In this document: piece by piece, positions 1-10,444 of the stretch | Numbering within the stretch: the first letter of the stretch is position 1 | Layout of the letters: every line of letters begins with the position of its first letter | Assembly: GCF_963576545.1 (NCBI RefSeq) | Contig: NC_083645.1 | Location: 3,310,001-3,374,000, forward strand | Reading direction: 5' to 3' | Source of the DNA: Limanda limanda | Taxonomy: Eukaryota > Chordata > Actinopteri > Pleuronectiformes > Pleuronectidae | Length of the DNA stretch: 64,000 nt | Notes under the pieces: generated by a model | Told to the model about the DNA's origin: nothing | Databases searched by the model: none | Seen by the model: only the letters and a program-made list of their open reading frames with translations | Translations under genes and position numbers: made by a program

Positions 1-1619
1 CTATATGAGCTACACTGTACAGGATCCTTATCTTTTTTTAGTAAAACTGAAATTGTGGCCTGGGTAAGCGTTTGCGGCAATCTTCCATTAGCCAAAGATT
101 CATCATAGACTGATTTCAGAATAGGTGCGAGTTTTGAAGAAAATTCCTTGTAAAACTCTGTGGGGAATCCGTCCGGACCTGGCGCCCTTCCTGTTCGAGA
201 CAATCTGATGGCACTCGTTATTTCCTCAAGCGACAATGGCTGCTCTAGAGATGACTGAGCATCTGGAGAAAGCCTTGGGGTATCAAGAGAATCAAGAAAC
301 GAGTAAATCTCAGATGAGCTACCATCTACCTCTGACTGATATAGAGTAGAATAATATTGCTTAAACTGGTCATTAATGACTCTGGGACTGCGAGATATCG
401 AGTCAGCGCCTGTATTAATTCCTGGGATAATTTGTGCAGTTGACTGCTGTTTAAGTTGAAGTGCAAGGAGTCTCCCCGCTTTATCTCCATGCTCATAATA
501 TACCTGTCTGGATTTAAAAATATTTTTCTCGGCTTTCCATGTCATAAGCTTGTTGAATTCAGTTTGCAACAGTAATTTCTCCTTAAAAAGATCTGGTGTA
601 GGCGAAAGAGCATAACGCCTATCAATATCTGCAATTTTGTCAGCAAGCTCTTTAAGTTGTTTGGAACGCTCCTTATTCCTATGTGCCACATAAGAGATAA
701 CTTGGCCCCTAATATAGGCTTTCATAGACTCCCATAAAATTCCCCTTGAAACATCCTGAGTATCATTCATTTCCAAAAAGAAGTCAATCTGATTGTTGAG
801 AAATGTTCTAAAATGTGTACATAAAAGTAGCTGGGGGTCAAGCCGCCAAGTTCGTTGAGGCGCTACATTGGCTGGAAAAACTAGATCCATCTGTACTGGG
901 CTGTGGTCTGATAGCACTATACTGTGATATTTACTGCTGGAAATTAAGGGGAGTAGCTGGTTATCGACAATGAAATAATCAATCCTGGAATAACTATGAT
1001 GAACGGAGGAAAAGAAGGAGAATTGCTTCGTAGTTGGATTTTTTGTCCGCCAGGGGTCTGATAAGCCATAAGAGTAGAGGAGGGAATTAATAACCACTGC
1101 GGCTGATGAGAGAGTATTATTTGCCCTTACACTTGACCTGTCTAGCTGGGTATGAAGGACGCAGTTGAAGTCTCCACCTAAAATTAACTTGTAGGAATTA
1201 AGGTCCGGAAGAGTTGAAAAAAAATTAAGAAAGAATTGTGCATTGTCCCAGTTTGGTCCATAAATGTTAGCCAATATTACTGGTGTATTAAATAGCTTGC
1301 CCACTACAATAATATATCTGCCATTAGCATCTGATATTACTTCAGAGTGTTCAAATGGGATCCCCTTTCTAATCAGGATTGCTGTTCCCCTGGCTTTGTA
1401 ATTAAAACGTGAATGATATATTTGTCCAATCCATTTACAACTTAGTCTTTTTTGGGAATTAATATTTAAATGTGTCTCCTGTAGCAATATTACATCAGGT
1501 TTTAGTGATTTCAGATGACTAAATATTTTGCTCCGTTTAACCATGTTATTCAGGCCTTTGACGTTCCAGCTAATGAACGAAATTGCTCCTTGTTGATTAT
1601 TTGCATTATTCAGAATCAT
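1..1619 (-). CDS. LINE ORF2, endonuclease and start of reverse transcriptase (partial)
   Basis: ORF2p nicks target DNA and copies the element RNA by target-primed reverse transcription. The ATG at 1619 opens with MILNNANNQQG and is followed at once by the endonuclease motif WNVKGLNN, so this start is well placed. Further endonuclease signatures follow in order: QETHL, GGDFNC, SRIDYF and SDHSP (the catalytic SDH). After a linker comes the start of the L1-type RT, with GRAPGPDGFPTEFYKEF and the block ending in LLKKDKDP. I read 539 codons without a stop down to the window edge. The YXDD catalytic box and the C-terminal Cys-rich region would lie outside. No damage is visible. Confidence 0.9.
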   Translation of the reverse strand, partial: MILNNANNQQGAISFISWNVKGLNNMVKRSKIFSHLKSLKPDVILLQETHLNINSQKRLSCKWIGQIYHSRFNYKARGTAILIRKGIPFEHSEVISDANGRYIIVVGKLFNTPVILANIYGPNWDNAQFFLNFFSTLPDLNSYKLILGGDFNCVLHTQLDRSSVRANNTLSSAAVVINSLLYSYGLSDPWRTKNPTTKQFSFFSSVHHSYSRIDYFIVDNQLLPLISSSKYHSIVLSDHSPVQMDLVFPANVAPQRTWRLDPQLLLCTHFRTFLNNQIDFFLEMNDTQDVSRGILWESMKAYIRGQVISYVAHRNKERSKQLKELADKIADIDRRYALSPTPDLFKEKLLLQTEFNKLMTWKAEKNIFKSRQVYYEHGDKAGRLLALQLKQQSTAQIIPGINTGADSISRSPRVINDQFKQYYSTLYQSEVDGSSSEIYSFLDSLDTPRLSPDAQSSLEQPLSLEEITSAIRLSRTGRAPGPDGFPTEFYKEFSSKLAPILKSVYDESLANGRLPQTLTQATISVLLKKDKDPVQCSSY

Positions 1620-2264
1620 AGAGCAACAGTCTGTAGTGAACTGGTCCTGCATGTTGGCTATATCTGAGTACTTTAGTGCATGTTTGAGTCAAACCATAAA
1701 CCACAAATGAAACCAAAAGAAAACGGACAAAAACAAACAAATAGACATATATAAACCCCTTACCATCTTGGACTCCCGGGCTGGTCTTCCTTAAACCTGA
1801 GACTGCCCTGAAAACTCTCCTCTCTCTTCTAAGCATATAACACGTCTACACTAACTTAAACTCTTGCATGAACTCTGCAAAGGCAGAACAAAATGTAAAA
1901 GGGCTTTCTTCTCGATACTATTCTTGCTGCGTGTGTGCTGGCACCATTTGTTCACAGGCTGATAAGGTTCTTAACATTTACAGTTGGAAGATTACCCCAC
2001 CAGAAAAAAAAGAGAGTAAAATCAACTAGAATTAGTACTACTTGTGGTGGGTGAATTAAACAAATTTTTTACATTTTCATTTATATTCCTCAGATGACTG
2101 AAAGATGTCACTTAAACTTGTCCATAGTCCAAACATAAAATGCATCCAACTGCAGTGTGGTGACGACCATCAGTCAACAAAAAAAAAAAAAACTCAGCAT
2201 GTGCAGACTAGTGCAATATTAACACGCAGCATATGATACCTGTTATGGCCCCGTGAATTAACTC
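1620..2264 (-). other. LINE inter-ORF spacer
   Basis: This 645-bp spacer between ORF1 and ORF2 is long compared with the short ORF1-ORF2 gap of mammalian L1. It contains a 13-base A/T run near 2180 and no convincing ORF. How ORF2 is reached (internal initiation or reinitiation) is not shown by the sequence. Confidence 0.6.
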
Positions 2265-3182
2265 TCACTCTCCCTCCATCTCCCGTGGGTGCAGATTGGT
2301 CTCGATGTAGTGCTTTGCCTTGACCGGGTCGTCGAAAGATCCCCGCTCGCCAGCTGGGCCCGTGATCTTCAGTGTGGCTGGAAAAAGGAGACCGTACTTC
2401 ACGCCCGCACACCGGCGAAGCAATCCCCTCACCTCGGTGAAAGCGGCCCTCTTTTTTCTGACGGCGGCTGAGTAATCTGGGTAGATGTAGAAACGCTTGC
2501 CTTTGTGGGTGATGGGACCTGCACCCATGGCCTTTCGAAGAATATCCACTTTCTCCTGAAAGTAGTGGAACTTGATGATTATTTGCCTCGGGGCATCCCC
2601 ATCCTTTGGTCGCGGCTGCAGGCCCCGGTGCGCACGGTCGAGCGTCGGCGTGTAGTCGAGGGCCAGCGCTTCCTTCAGCAATTCGGCAACGGCACTCTCC
2701 GGTCGGATGTTTCCGAGTCCCTCTTCCACTCCAAAGCGCCTGCAGTTATCTCGCCGCTGCCGGGACTCCAAATCATCGGTCTTATCTGTCAGCCGGACGA
2801 CTTGTGTAGACAGCGTATTAACTTTAGCTTCAAGTGCTATAACTCGGTTAGCCTGAACATTAGCTTCCTCCTCGAGATCACCAATGCGAGTTGAGAATGT
2901 GGCGTTTTCTTTCCGAATTTCTTCCGTCACCCTCGTAAACTCTGCGCGCACCTTCAGGATTTCTTTCTTTAAGTCACTTGCCAAGCTGTCTATTTCCTTG
3001 TGCAGTTTATCTGCAGCCGCTGTCACAGACGATTCGATCTTTGTGAGCACACTCCGCTCCGACTGCTTAATGGCCGCCATGATTGCCCCGATACCCGGCC
3101 CTGAACTTGCTTCCCCGGTCGGATCAACATCAGGCGAGTCCGTGGCGTCCGGCCCTGACTTCGGCTTTTGACATTTAGGCAT
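2265..3182 (-). CDS. LINE ORF1p, coiled-coil RNA-binding protein
   Basis: The protein has 305 aa from the ATG at 3182 (MPKCQKPKSGPDATDSP); the frame extends further upstream but without a better ATG. The N-terminus is polar. Residues of about 45-140 are heptad-rich (SVLTKIESSVTAAADKL, then DLEEEANVQANRVIALEAKV), which predicts a trimerising coiled coil. An RRM-like core follows with the L1-like RRDNCRRFGVEEG, then a basic C-terminal domain (IIIKFHYFQEKVDILR, DYSAAVRKKRAAF). By analogy with L1 ORF1p it coats the element RNA and acts as a chaperone. It is intact and sits directly upstream of ORF2. Confidence 0.88.
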   Translation of the reverse strand: MPKCQKPKSGPDATDSPDVDPTGEASSGPGIGAIMAAIKQSERSVLTKIESSVTAAADKLHKEIDSLASDLKKEILKVRAEFTRVTEEIRKENATFSTRIGDLEEEANVQANRVIALEAKVNTLSTQVVRLTDKTDDLESRQRRDNCRRFGVEEGLGNIRPESAVAELLKEALALDYTPTLDRAHRGLQPRPKDGDAPRQIIIKFHYFQEKVDILRKAMGAGPITHKGKRFYIYPDYSAAVRKKRAAFTEVRGLLRRCAGVKYGLLFPATLKITGPAGERGSFDDPVKAKHYIETNLHPREMEGE

Positions 3183-3360
3183 TCTGAGCAGCTTAGAAAT
3201 AAATAAAAAACGACTAATTCGAGGGACCTGGCACTTTAGAGACACTTTCGCACCGGAAAGGACGAGAAGGAGAGGAGGAATATTAAGTAAATGTTCAATC
3301 TAAGCAGAGCTCACCAAGACACGTCTTCACATGTCGCTGCTCCGCCGTCCCTCTCTCTCA

Positions 3361-3384
3361 CGGGCCGTATGTTTGACACCCCTG
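3361..3384 (-). repeat. hAT terminal fragment abutting the LINE 5' end
   Basis: Read on the minus strand this is CAGGGGTGTCAAACATACGG plus CCCG, a fish hAT terminus by appearance. It is cut off exactly where the LINE 5' UTR begins, which suggests that the LINE 5' junction lies inside an older hAT copy. Confidence 0.5.
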
Positions 3385-3471
3385 GTGTAGTGCTTCTGTT
3401 CAAAGAGCCTTCAAATCTTCCAGTGGTCACCATACATCCCATTTGGATAGCAACGACAAGTTCCCTCTATT

Positions 3472-4130
3472 GTGATGGAGGACGTGTCTGCAGTGCTGCA
3501 GTCACACATTGAGTGGGACACAGGTTCAAGGGTCCGTGCAGCTGAAGTGTTGCAGCACCTACCTCAGTTGATTCCGCCTGGGCTGGATGCCTTACCTGCT
3601 TACACCGAGAAAGAACTTTGCGATAAACAATTGGAGGATGAGGCCCTCTCCTGTGTTTTGTTTTATGTTGAGAGGCATCGGAGGCCTTCCAGGAGAGTGG
3701 GTTTAAAGAGTCTGTCTATGTTACAAGGTACCTAAAGCATTGGGATAAGCTGATTGCAGTAACAGTGTGTTGTACAGGGTTTCTAGGGACCACAAAACTA
3801 AGGCAAAGCGTTTTCAGTACATTGTCCCTGATTCACTTAGGTCTGTGGTCCTGCAAGGTGTTCATGACAGAGCAGGACACCAGGCTCAGTTAAAGTCTAA
3901 ATCTGACTAGACAGAGGTTTTTCTGGACGAATCTTGATAGAGACGTGAGAGATTATGTTTGTCATTGTCAGCTTTGCATTGTCAGCAAGACAGTTGAGCC
4001 TGAGGGGAGAGCCTCGTGGAGAGCATCACATCTACAAGGCTGCTAGAGTTAGTCTGCATTGACTTTTGGTCAGCTGAGGATTCCAAAAAAAAGTCCATTG
4101 ACGTCTTAGTGGTTACGGTCACAAAAATGT
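3472..4130 (+). pseudogene. Ty3/Gypsy pol remnant: RNase H-integrase linker and integrase zinc finger
   Basis: The open stretch 3472-3735 (MEDVSAVLQSHIEWDTG to SLSMLQGT) matches the linker of fish Gypsy pols. After frame changes come VLYRVSRDHKTKAKRFQ and VVLQGVHDRAGHQAQL, the first half of the integrase HHCC zinc finger, followed by broken frames and LELVCIDFWSAEDS and SIDVLVVT, the entry to the catalytic core. Several stops and shifts are present. The remainder of the catalytic core is missing, and the C-terminal part resumes beyond the insertion, at about 5680. Confidence 0.72.
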
Positions 4131-5643
4131 AGGGATCAGACACTCTGGGTGACATGATCCGTGCATTGTCCCCTGATGCGGAAGCCTGCCTGCGAAAGCC
4201 CCAGCCCCGGAGACACGGGGGTCTCCGAGTGATGGAAAAGCGACCCTCAGTCTTCATTTGGCTCAGGCACCGAAGACAGAGTCACGAGTCAGAGTGTGTG
4301 TGTTTTGTATTTTTTTTTTTAAATTTAAGTATAGTGTAAACTTTTGTTAACAGTTCGTATGTTATTCATAGTTTTAAGTTAACAGGGTTTTGTATTTATT
4401 TTAGGGCTGTCAGTTTAACGCGTTATTAACGGCGTTAACGCAAACCCATTTTAACGCCGTCAATTTTTTTAACTCGAGTTAAAGCAGAGCTGCAGCTGCA
4501 GCTTCAGTATCTGTGTTCGCCTCCAGTCTGACCTGCTCTCGCTTTTTGTTTTAATATTTCGCCATCTAAAATATATATTTTAAAGCTATTGTAGCGTCCC
4601 ACAGGACACGGAACTTCTTCGTGGTTTAGTAACTGGTATTTTCCTCTACACGAACATGTGCATCTCTCGCTGTTACTCCGTCACTCGCAGACATCAACAC
4701 TTCACTTCCTCATTGATCCCCGATCCCCCCATCCTATTGGTCCAAACAGTCACATGTCCCACCCAGACCTCTTCACTGACCGTCAGACATCAGAGCGCTC
4801 CTTCAACAGTGTTTTACTGAGCATACGTCAAAACCAAACATAAACATAAACCCAGTCCGTTACACTATTAGGCTGCAGCTATATATTTTTATTTATTTAA
4901 AAATAGGGTACTTCTTATTTCATACATTTTCCACAAATAAGGGGAGGACTCAAATAGCCCTACAAAGTTCTGTGTTTCATTTATTTCAAAGTAGGCCGAC
5001 ACCTGCCTGTGTATTTTGTTTGTTTGTTATTTGTTGCTTGTCTGTTGAGTAGCTAGCTTAAAGCAAAGAAGTAGTAGGCTTACCTTTTATTTGTTTCTGA
5101 AATAAGAGGACTGACTGCTATGTTCACAGCAAACTTGAAAAAAAGAAAATATTAAGCCATGGTTTAACTGCACTATAGGCTGAGTCCTTGTTTACCTGAA
5201 ATGTGCACTTTATAATTTTATTTTGTACCACCCTGTTTGGCAATGTTGTTTTTCAGTAATATAAAACATTTGCATAAAGCAAGCCAATCCACTTTTCCAT
5301 GTTGATAAGAGCATTAAAACGAAAGTAAAATTATGGAAAAATAATAAAGGAAGGAACATTCAGAATAGATACAAATTTGCGATTATTGCGATTAATCGCG
5401 AGTTAACTATGACAAAATGCGATTAATCGTGATTAAATATTCTAATCGTTTGACAGCTCTAATTTATTTATATTTATAATCTACTTTAAACAGTTAATAT
5501 ATTTGTAAATAAAAAAAGCCTTTCTTAGTCAAGCATCGTTTTGTGCACTTTTTTGAAAAAAGTATCGGTTCAGGCACCGGTATCGTTTTAAAAGTATCGG
5601 TTAGGAACCGGTATCGGATAAAAACCAAACGATACCCATCCCT
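4131..5643. mobile_element. hAT-like element with TAGGGATGGGTATCG terminus, itself interrupted
   Basis: The right end, read on the minus strand, is TAGGGATGGGTATCGTTTGG, followed by repeated ATCGGTTC and CCGGTATCG motifs (5565-5640). The left end near 4131 (TAGGGATCAGAC) is a weaker match and no 8-bp TSD was found, so the left limit is approximate. A second hAT (4402-5461) lies inside it. Sequences on either side (GGCTCAGGCACCG at 4260, GGTTCAGGCACCGG at 5566) look like parts of one element. Confidence 0.5.
4402..5461. mobile_element. Non-autonomous hAT, perfect 8-bp TSD
   Basis: The left terminus is TAGGGCTGTCAG and the inverted right terminus TAGAGCTGTCAA. Subterminal ACGCGTTATTAACG and GCGATTAATCG motifs lie inside. 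Flanks 4394-4401 and 5462-5469 are both ATTTATTT, the 8-bp target duplication expected of hAT. The interior (1,060 bp) has no transposase reading frame. A related terminus at about 16712 is attached to a transposase remnant that may represent the autonomous partner. Confidence 0.9.
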
Positions 5644-5679
5644 AGCGCTAACAGACTCTGACATTCATGTACAACTGAA

Positions 5680-6152
5680 CTGCCCACAAAAGAACGGGTT
5701 ATGCACTCTTTTACCTCCTGTTTGGACATGTCCCCTATCTGCCTGTTGACGTTCTCTTTCATACAGTCCTCCAAAATTCTGCTGTGACAAGCTATGAAAA
5801 CTACGTTACATGTCTCGCTAATGATCTGAAGGCAGCGATGGGGATCGCCCAAGACCATGCTGGAATGGAGCAGTACAGACATGCACAGTTGTACAACAGG
5901 AAAGTGAAAGGTTCCAACATTAACATCGGTGACAGAGTGCTCATGGCCAACAAGAAAGACAGGGGTAAAAAGAAGCTATCTGATAGATGGGTCTCAACCA
6001 TTTATACTGTGGTTGATATGAATGAAGGAACACACACGTACAGTATCCGTGACACAATCAGTGGTCAAGAGAAGATTATCCATAGGAACTTACTGATGCC
6101 GGTCAATTTCCTTCCAGTTGGGGACACAAGTGAAACTTCTGAACCCACCTAG
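5680..6152 (+). pseudogene. Ty3/Gypsy integrase C-terminal remnant
   Basis: One frame stays open for about 155 codons: TGYALFYLLFGHVPYLPVDV, then MEQYRHAQLYNRKVKG, then IGDRVLMANKKDRGKKKLSDRW and the end at IHRNLLMPVNFLP with stop at 6150. This is the end of the Gypsy integrase core and its GPY/F-like C-terminal domain. It belongs with the remnant at 3472-4130; the DDE core between them has been lost. It is a decayed fragment, although this segment has kept its frame. Confidence 0.75.
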
Positions 6153-6225
6153 TCTGAGTCTGTTATGGGGTCATCAGTGTCAGGAACTGACGACCTAAAT
6201 TTGTTATATTCATATTTTCATCTCG

Positions 6226-6611
6226 TTCATTTACGCTGAGTTTTAAATAATTCATATGCTTTTAAAATAAAAACGCTCAATATAAGCAGGCATACGCTCT
6301 CATACTAATTGAAAAGTTCGGTGGGGAAGCAGACGGGAAGTGTAGATTTAACCATGCTTGGATACAAATGGAAAAGTACATAACATTGGTAACAACAGAC
6401 AAAGACCTCAATCAAACTATTGTCTCATTCATTTGTGTTATTTAAGGTACACTGTATGCTTTGGAATTTTCATTGTTGGCTTAAGTACTCAATTTTGTCA
6501 CTTTTTCATGTGTATGCAGAGATTTCACAAAATGTTTGGTCATGGAAATTTGGTGTAAAGTTATTGAAAAGTCGTGAAAATCCATTTGTCAAAATGTGTA
6601 TGAACCCTGAC
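6226..6611 (-). repeat. Dispersed repeat with CAGGGTTCATACAC end, copy 1
   Basis: Read on the minus strand it starts CAGGGTTCATACACATTTTG and shares long blocks with copies at 16713-16850 and 63403-63654 (for example the AAAAAGTGACAAAAT block and TTTAAAACTCAGCG). This copy has an extra internal segment at about 6310-6420 that the 63 kb copy lacks. The terminus resembles a DNA transposon; no TSD was found. Confidence 0.65.
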
Positions 6612-7221
6612 AGTTAATATAAATAATAAAAATATACCAATATATACTTTAATAAACTGGAATTATCCATACACAATCTTGACCGAACCCACAAATTATG
6701 TGATGGCTGCAAACACTCGCTGCATGCTTTGTAGTCTGCTATTTTACACCTATTAGATGACATATATCCATCCTCAGAACTTTGATCTAGCAGCGCCTGC
6801 AGTGTTTACAGTCTGCCTGCTAGCTCCAGCATGAGGATACTTTCATCTTCCACGTGGGCAGAGGATTAATGGAGCCTCCATGTTGCCAGAGCACTGCACT
6901 GTGGCATCGATATATAAACGTGTAATCACGAGTTAAATTGTTTGTTTTTTTGCAACTGAACAACTTTATTTGCCTCTGACATTCAGCTCACATATTAACT
7001 ATACTGTCATTTCATTTTCCAAATAGGACTGACTGAGAAACTCTGTATGTATGTGTGAGAGAGAGGGTTTTTTTTCTACATATGAATTAAATACCTTCCA
7101 TATAAGGCTTGGATCAGTCTCTCCTGTCTATTCTGTCTCTGTACAGCCAACATGTTCTGCTGACCCTCATCTCTTCACCTTCTTCACAAATGTTGTATCC
7201 ACTACACTTATTAAGATTAAA

Positions 7222-7466
7222 AGAAAATGGTAAATGGTTTTGTATTTATATAGCGCTTTTCTAGTCTTGCGCTTTACAGTACAGTTTTACATTCACCCAT
7301 TCACACACACATTCATACAGTGCATCTATTCGCAGCACTTTGTTATTCTATCAGGGTTCAGCATCTTGCCCAAGGACACTTCGGCATGCGGATGGGTCAG
7401 ACTGGGGATCGAACTGCCGACCTTCAGGTTGGAGGACGACCACTCTACCCTTCAGCCACAGCCTTA
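7222..7466 (-). mobile_element. tRNA-derived SINE, copy 1
   Basis: On the minus strand the head has a tRNA-like A box (GGCTGTGGCTGAAGGGTAGA) and a B box (CAGTTCGATCCCC). The body ends in the fish SINE tail AAAGCGCTATATAAATAC followed by CCATTTACCATTT. It is nearly full length with a small internal deletion near 7278. Related copies are at 48483 and 56863. Confidence 0.8.
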
Positions 7467-7699
7467 ACAGTGTTCACAACAGATAATCTGCGTTTAACAC
7501 CTGTAGGAAATGAAACTATAAATCAGGCTGAGAATGTGACTCCATTCCGGGAAACCCTCACACCATTACTGAAGCACCATTTTATAATATCATTATATGA
7601 TATTGAAGGAGGCGCAGCTCACTTCAGATGGGCTCAAGCCCAATTGAAGCCCTATATGTTATATTGGAGAACAGTCATCCTTTATCTGTACAGCTTCTG

Positions 7700-9526
7700 C
7701 TTTTAGTCACAGGGAGAAGAACCCCCCAAAAATGATGAGTCAGTTTTAACAAGCTAACAGGTGTAAATTGCTTTGGGGTTGCTATGAAAATAGTTGTTAA
7801 GGGTTGTGTTCACAGTGTTTTTGTGCAAATGAAATCTTTTTTAGGTATATACAGTGTATATTTTCTAACTTCAGGATTATTTATAATAATCATACTTTAT
7901 AAACATAGCTGTAGATAACTAAATAAAAAAGGAAAGTTAATGTACCATAGATTTTGATATTATAAAACTTAAGTTCAAGAACAAAGATCAAATCTAATGA
8001 AACCTGAGACAAAATAAACCTATTTTTTCAAGGAAAAGCACCATGGCTAACAAAACTGTGATTTATCCTGGTTATTTTGAGTCAGTCATGATTGAGGAGC
8101 TGTAGTGGAGGCAGTGTTTTATCTTAGAATACTACATAGTATAGCAATTTAGTAAAATCCCAGGACTGCATATTTTCTGACTTGTATTGACTTAAAGAAG
8201 CAAATGGAGGCTAGTACAGACATGTTGTCGGAAAAACACATAAAATGGCCATTAAGTAATGATACTTGTACATGTGTTCATGTACTCAACCATGCATGTG
8301 TTTAAACGTTGAAGTTTCTTCAGAGTGCACTTGGGTGTGTTTGTGTGCAGTCACGTCATAACATGTCAAGCTAAAATGCTCTGTCTCCTGTTGTGCCCGA
8401 GAGATTTTGATCCTAAAACGCTCTGAAGAGCCTCTCTCACCGAGCTGTTTCTACCCCTGTGTTTTTGTCCAGGAGAAGTAACACTGTATGTCCTTAAGTG
8501 TTCTGAGTGCGTGTGCATGCTCGATCTGATCCTGATCTTTGGAAAGATGGTTGTCTTGTGATTTTTACACCATTAGAATTTTATAAAGATTGTAAAAAAG
8601 ATTGATATTGATTCACTGTCAGATCTCGGATAACAGAGTTTTACATGTAGCCAGCATCTAGCTTCCAATCAGGTTTAAATACAGATTTAAATAAAAAACA
8701 AACAGAGCAGAAAATGAGCCAGGGTGAGAGGCTTTAGAAAACATTTTGCACATTTTTATTTTATATATAACAAGTACCAGTATTGTAAGGAGGATCCATT
8801 GTTTAACCCTAACCAATCATCACGCTTCATGCCTAACCTTTTTAATGGCATTGGTGATTATTAGCGTTTGTTTATTCTTCCACCTTCTTGTCTCCTAGAT
8901 TCATGAAGTCTACATTAATCTCTTCTGCACAAGACATCAGCTGTTATCCTTTCACCAGCTTCCAGAAAACTTCCATAACAGTTTACATTTGTTAATCTAT
9001 GTATATTCCATAAACTTAAAACTGGTTACATTTAATATGTCAAATTTAATGTTCCAATTTGCCTTTGCAATAAAAAACATTCTGTTATTGTTAACTGTCA
9101 TTTTTTGTCTGTTTTTTAGGAAAATGTATTGGTACTGACAGTGTAGGCACCACAACCATTTTAAAGTATCGATTGATTGTTGTCTGAAAGTGGCTCTTCT
9201 TTGATTCTCTTTTGGTCGCGAAAGGGTAATCTGAAAAGTGATTTACCATGCATATATTCATGTTGTTATTTGGCCAACCTGATCTGAAGACACCAGATGT
9301 GAGATAGAGAGTATATTTGTACAAATGCTGAGAAGTTGTCTGAACTGGTGATATATCTAACTCAAAGAATGTCACACAAAAGGCTGTACAGGTAACAGCT
9401 AAGATAATTATCAAATACAATTGACTTATTTGCAATTTTTCCAAATCCCATGCTAATAGTGTAAGCATAAAAGGAGACTGAGGTTTTATGGTTGCATCTT
9501 ATGCTTGTATATGCCCTTTTCTATCC
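7700..9526. other. Non-coding, no recognised feature
   Basis: AT-rich DNA with short random ORFs only. No splice-flanked exon, element terminus or tandem array was recognised. Confidence 0.6.
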
Positions 9527-10440
9527 TGTTGTGCAATACGACATTAACCATGACACCATTAAATGGTGTGCCTTTGGGTATTCAATCTAATAAATAATAA
9601 CTTTAATTGATTCAAGTTACCTCGGGGCACCACCCTTCAAAGGAAGGGAAAAGATAGCCAATTTATTGATTAAGTTTCTTGAAAGTACTAACTACAAATT
9701 CGGAACTATGACTAACAATTAAATTAATAACTATAACCAAAATTAACATATAAATAGTTAGCTAAGTCAAGGGTATAGAGTTCTTGACAATGTAGATGTT
9801 GGCAAAATTCACACTTAGAGAACATTCATTAAAACAACATCAGTGAAAGAAAAACATTTATTATGAAGATTATCAAGTAAAATAAAATAATAAAGATGTG
9901 TATGTGAGTATGCGTGTGTGTCTGTGTGAGTGAGTGTGCTTTCATAATGGCGGCAGGCCACTCCCCCCCCCCCCATGGAAGGTTTACGACGTGTGGTCGG
10001 GGTCAGAGAGATATGCTTGTGTGTTGGTGCCAAATTAGAGAAAGTTGCTACTGCATGCAAAGAAAGACTGTTAGGAGCACAACATTACTAACATTCAATT
10101 TCAAATAACTTATAACCAAAATATCACAGCAACACAAATAAAACTTATAAACATCACACAGAATCGAATAAACAGTCTTTGTTTAGCCTAGTATAATTAA
10201 TTAGCCCAGTTGTGTTACCCGTCCATGAAAAGTTGAAAAGTTTGATGTGCTATTCGAAGTCCAGTGAAGTCGTCTTGCAGGTTTTTTGGGTCCTGTCGGG
10301 TTGCGTAGAAAGAGGCAGGAGGAAGGGAGAACTGGGCTTATATTGTCCTGGTGACCTCATGGGTTATGTGGCCCAGAGTTACCAATAGTGGTGGAAACTT
10401 GTGTCCCCGAACTGTAGTTCAAAAATACCAGGTCCCAACA
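9527..10440 (-). mobile_element. Solo LTR, 4-bp TSD
   Basis: The 914-bp segment begins TGTTGTGCAATACG and ends GGTCCCAACA, giving TGTTG...CAACA termini. It is flanked by ATCC on both sides (9523-9526, 10441-10444). On the minus strand there is a TATA-like CAATATAAGCCC about 100 bp in, and AATAAA-type signals downstream, so transcription would run leftward. No internal retroelement sequence adjoins it, which is the solo-LTR state left by recombination. The family (Gypsy or ERV) is not certain. Confidence 0.75.
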
Positions 10441-10444
10441 ATCC

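Larger units (their letters stand above)
1..3360 (-). mobile_element. L1/Tx1-type LINE, 5' half, runs off left edge
   Basis: The minus strand carries, in order, a 5' UTR (about 3360-3183), ORF1, a 645-bp spacer and ORF2, which leaves the window still open. ORF1 is coiled-coil plus RNA-binding type; ORF2 begins with an APE-like endonuclease. Both are uninterrupted, so the copy is probably young. The 5' end abuts a short hAT terminus at 3361. The 3' end and target duplication lie outside the window. L1-type architecture is established knowledge; the assignment to the Tx1 side rather than L1 proper is uncertain. Confidence 0.85.

Noticed and set aside
8801..8815. Telomere-like CCCTAACC at 8.8 kb
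   Set aside because: Little more than a single unit, expected by chance.
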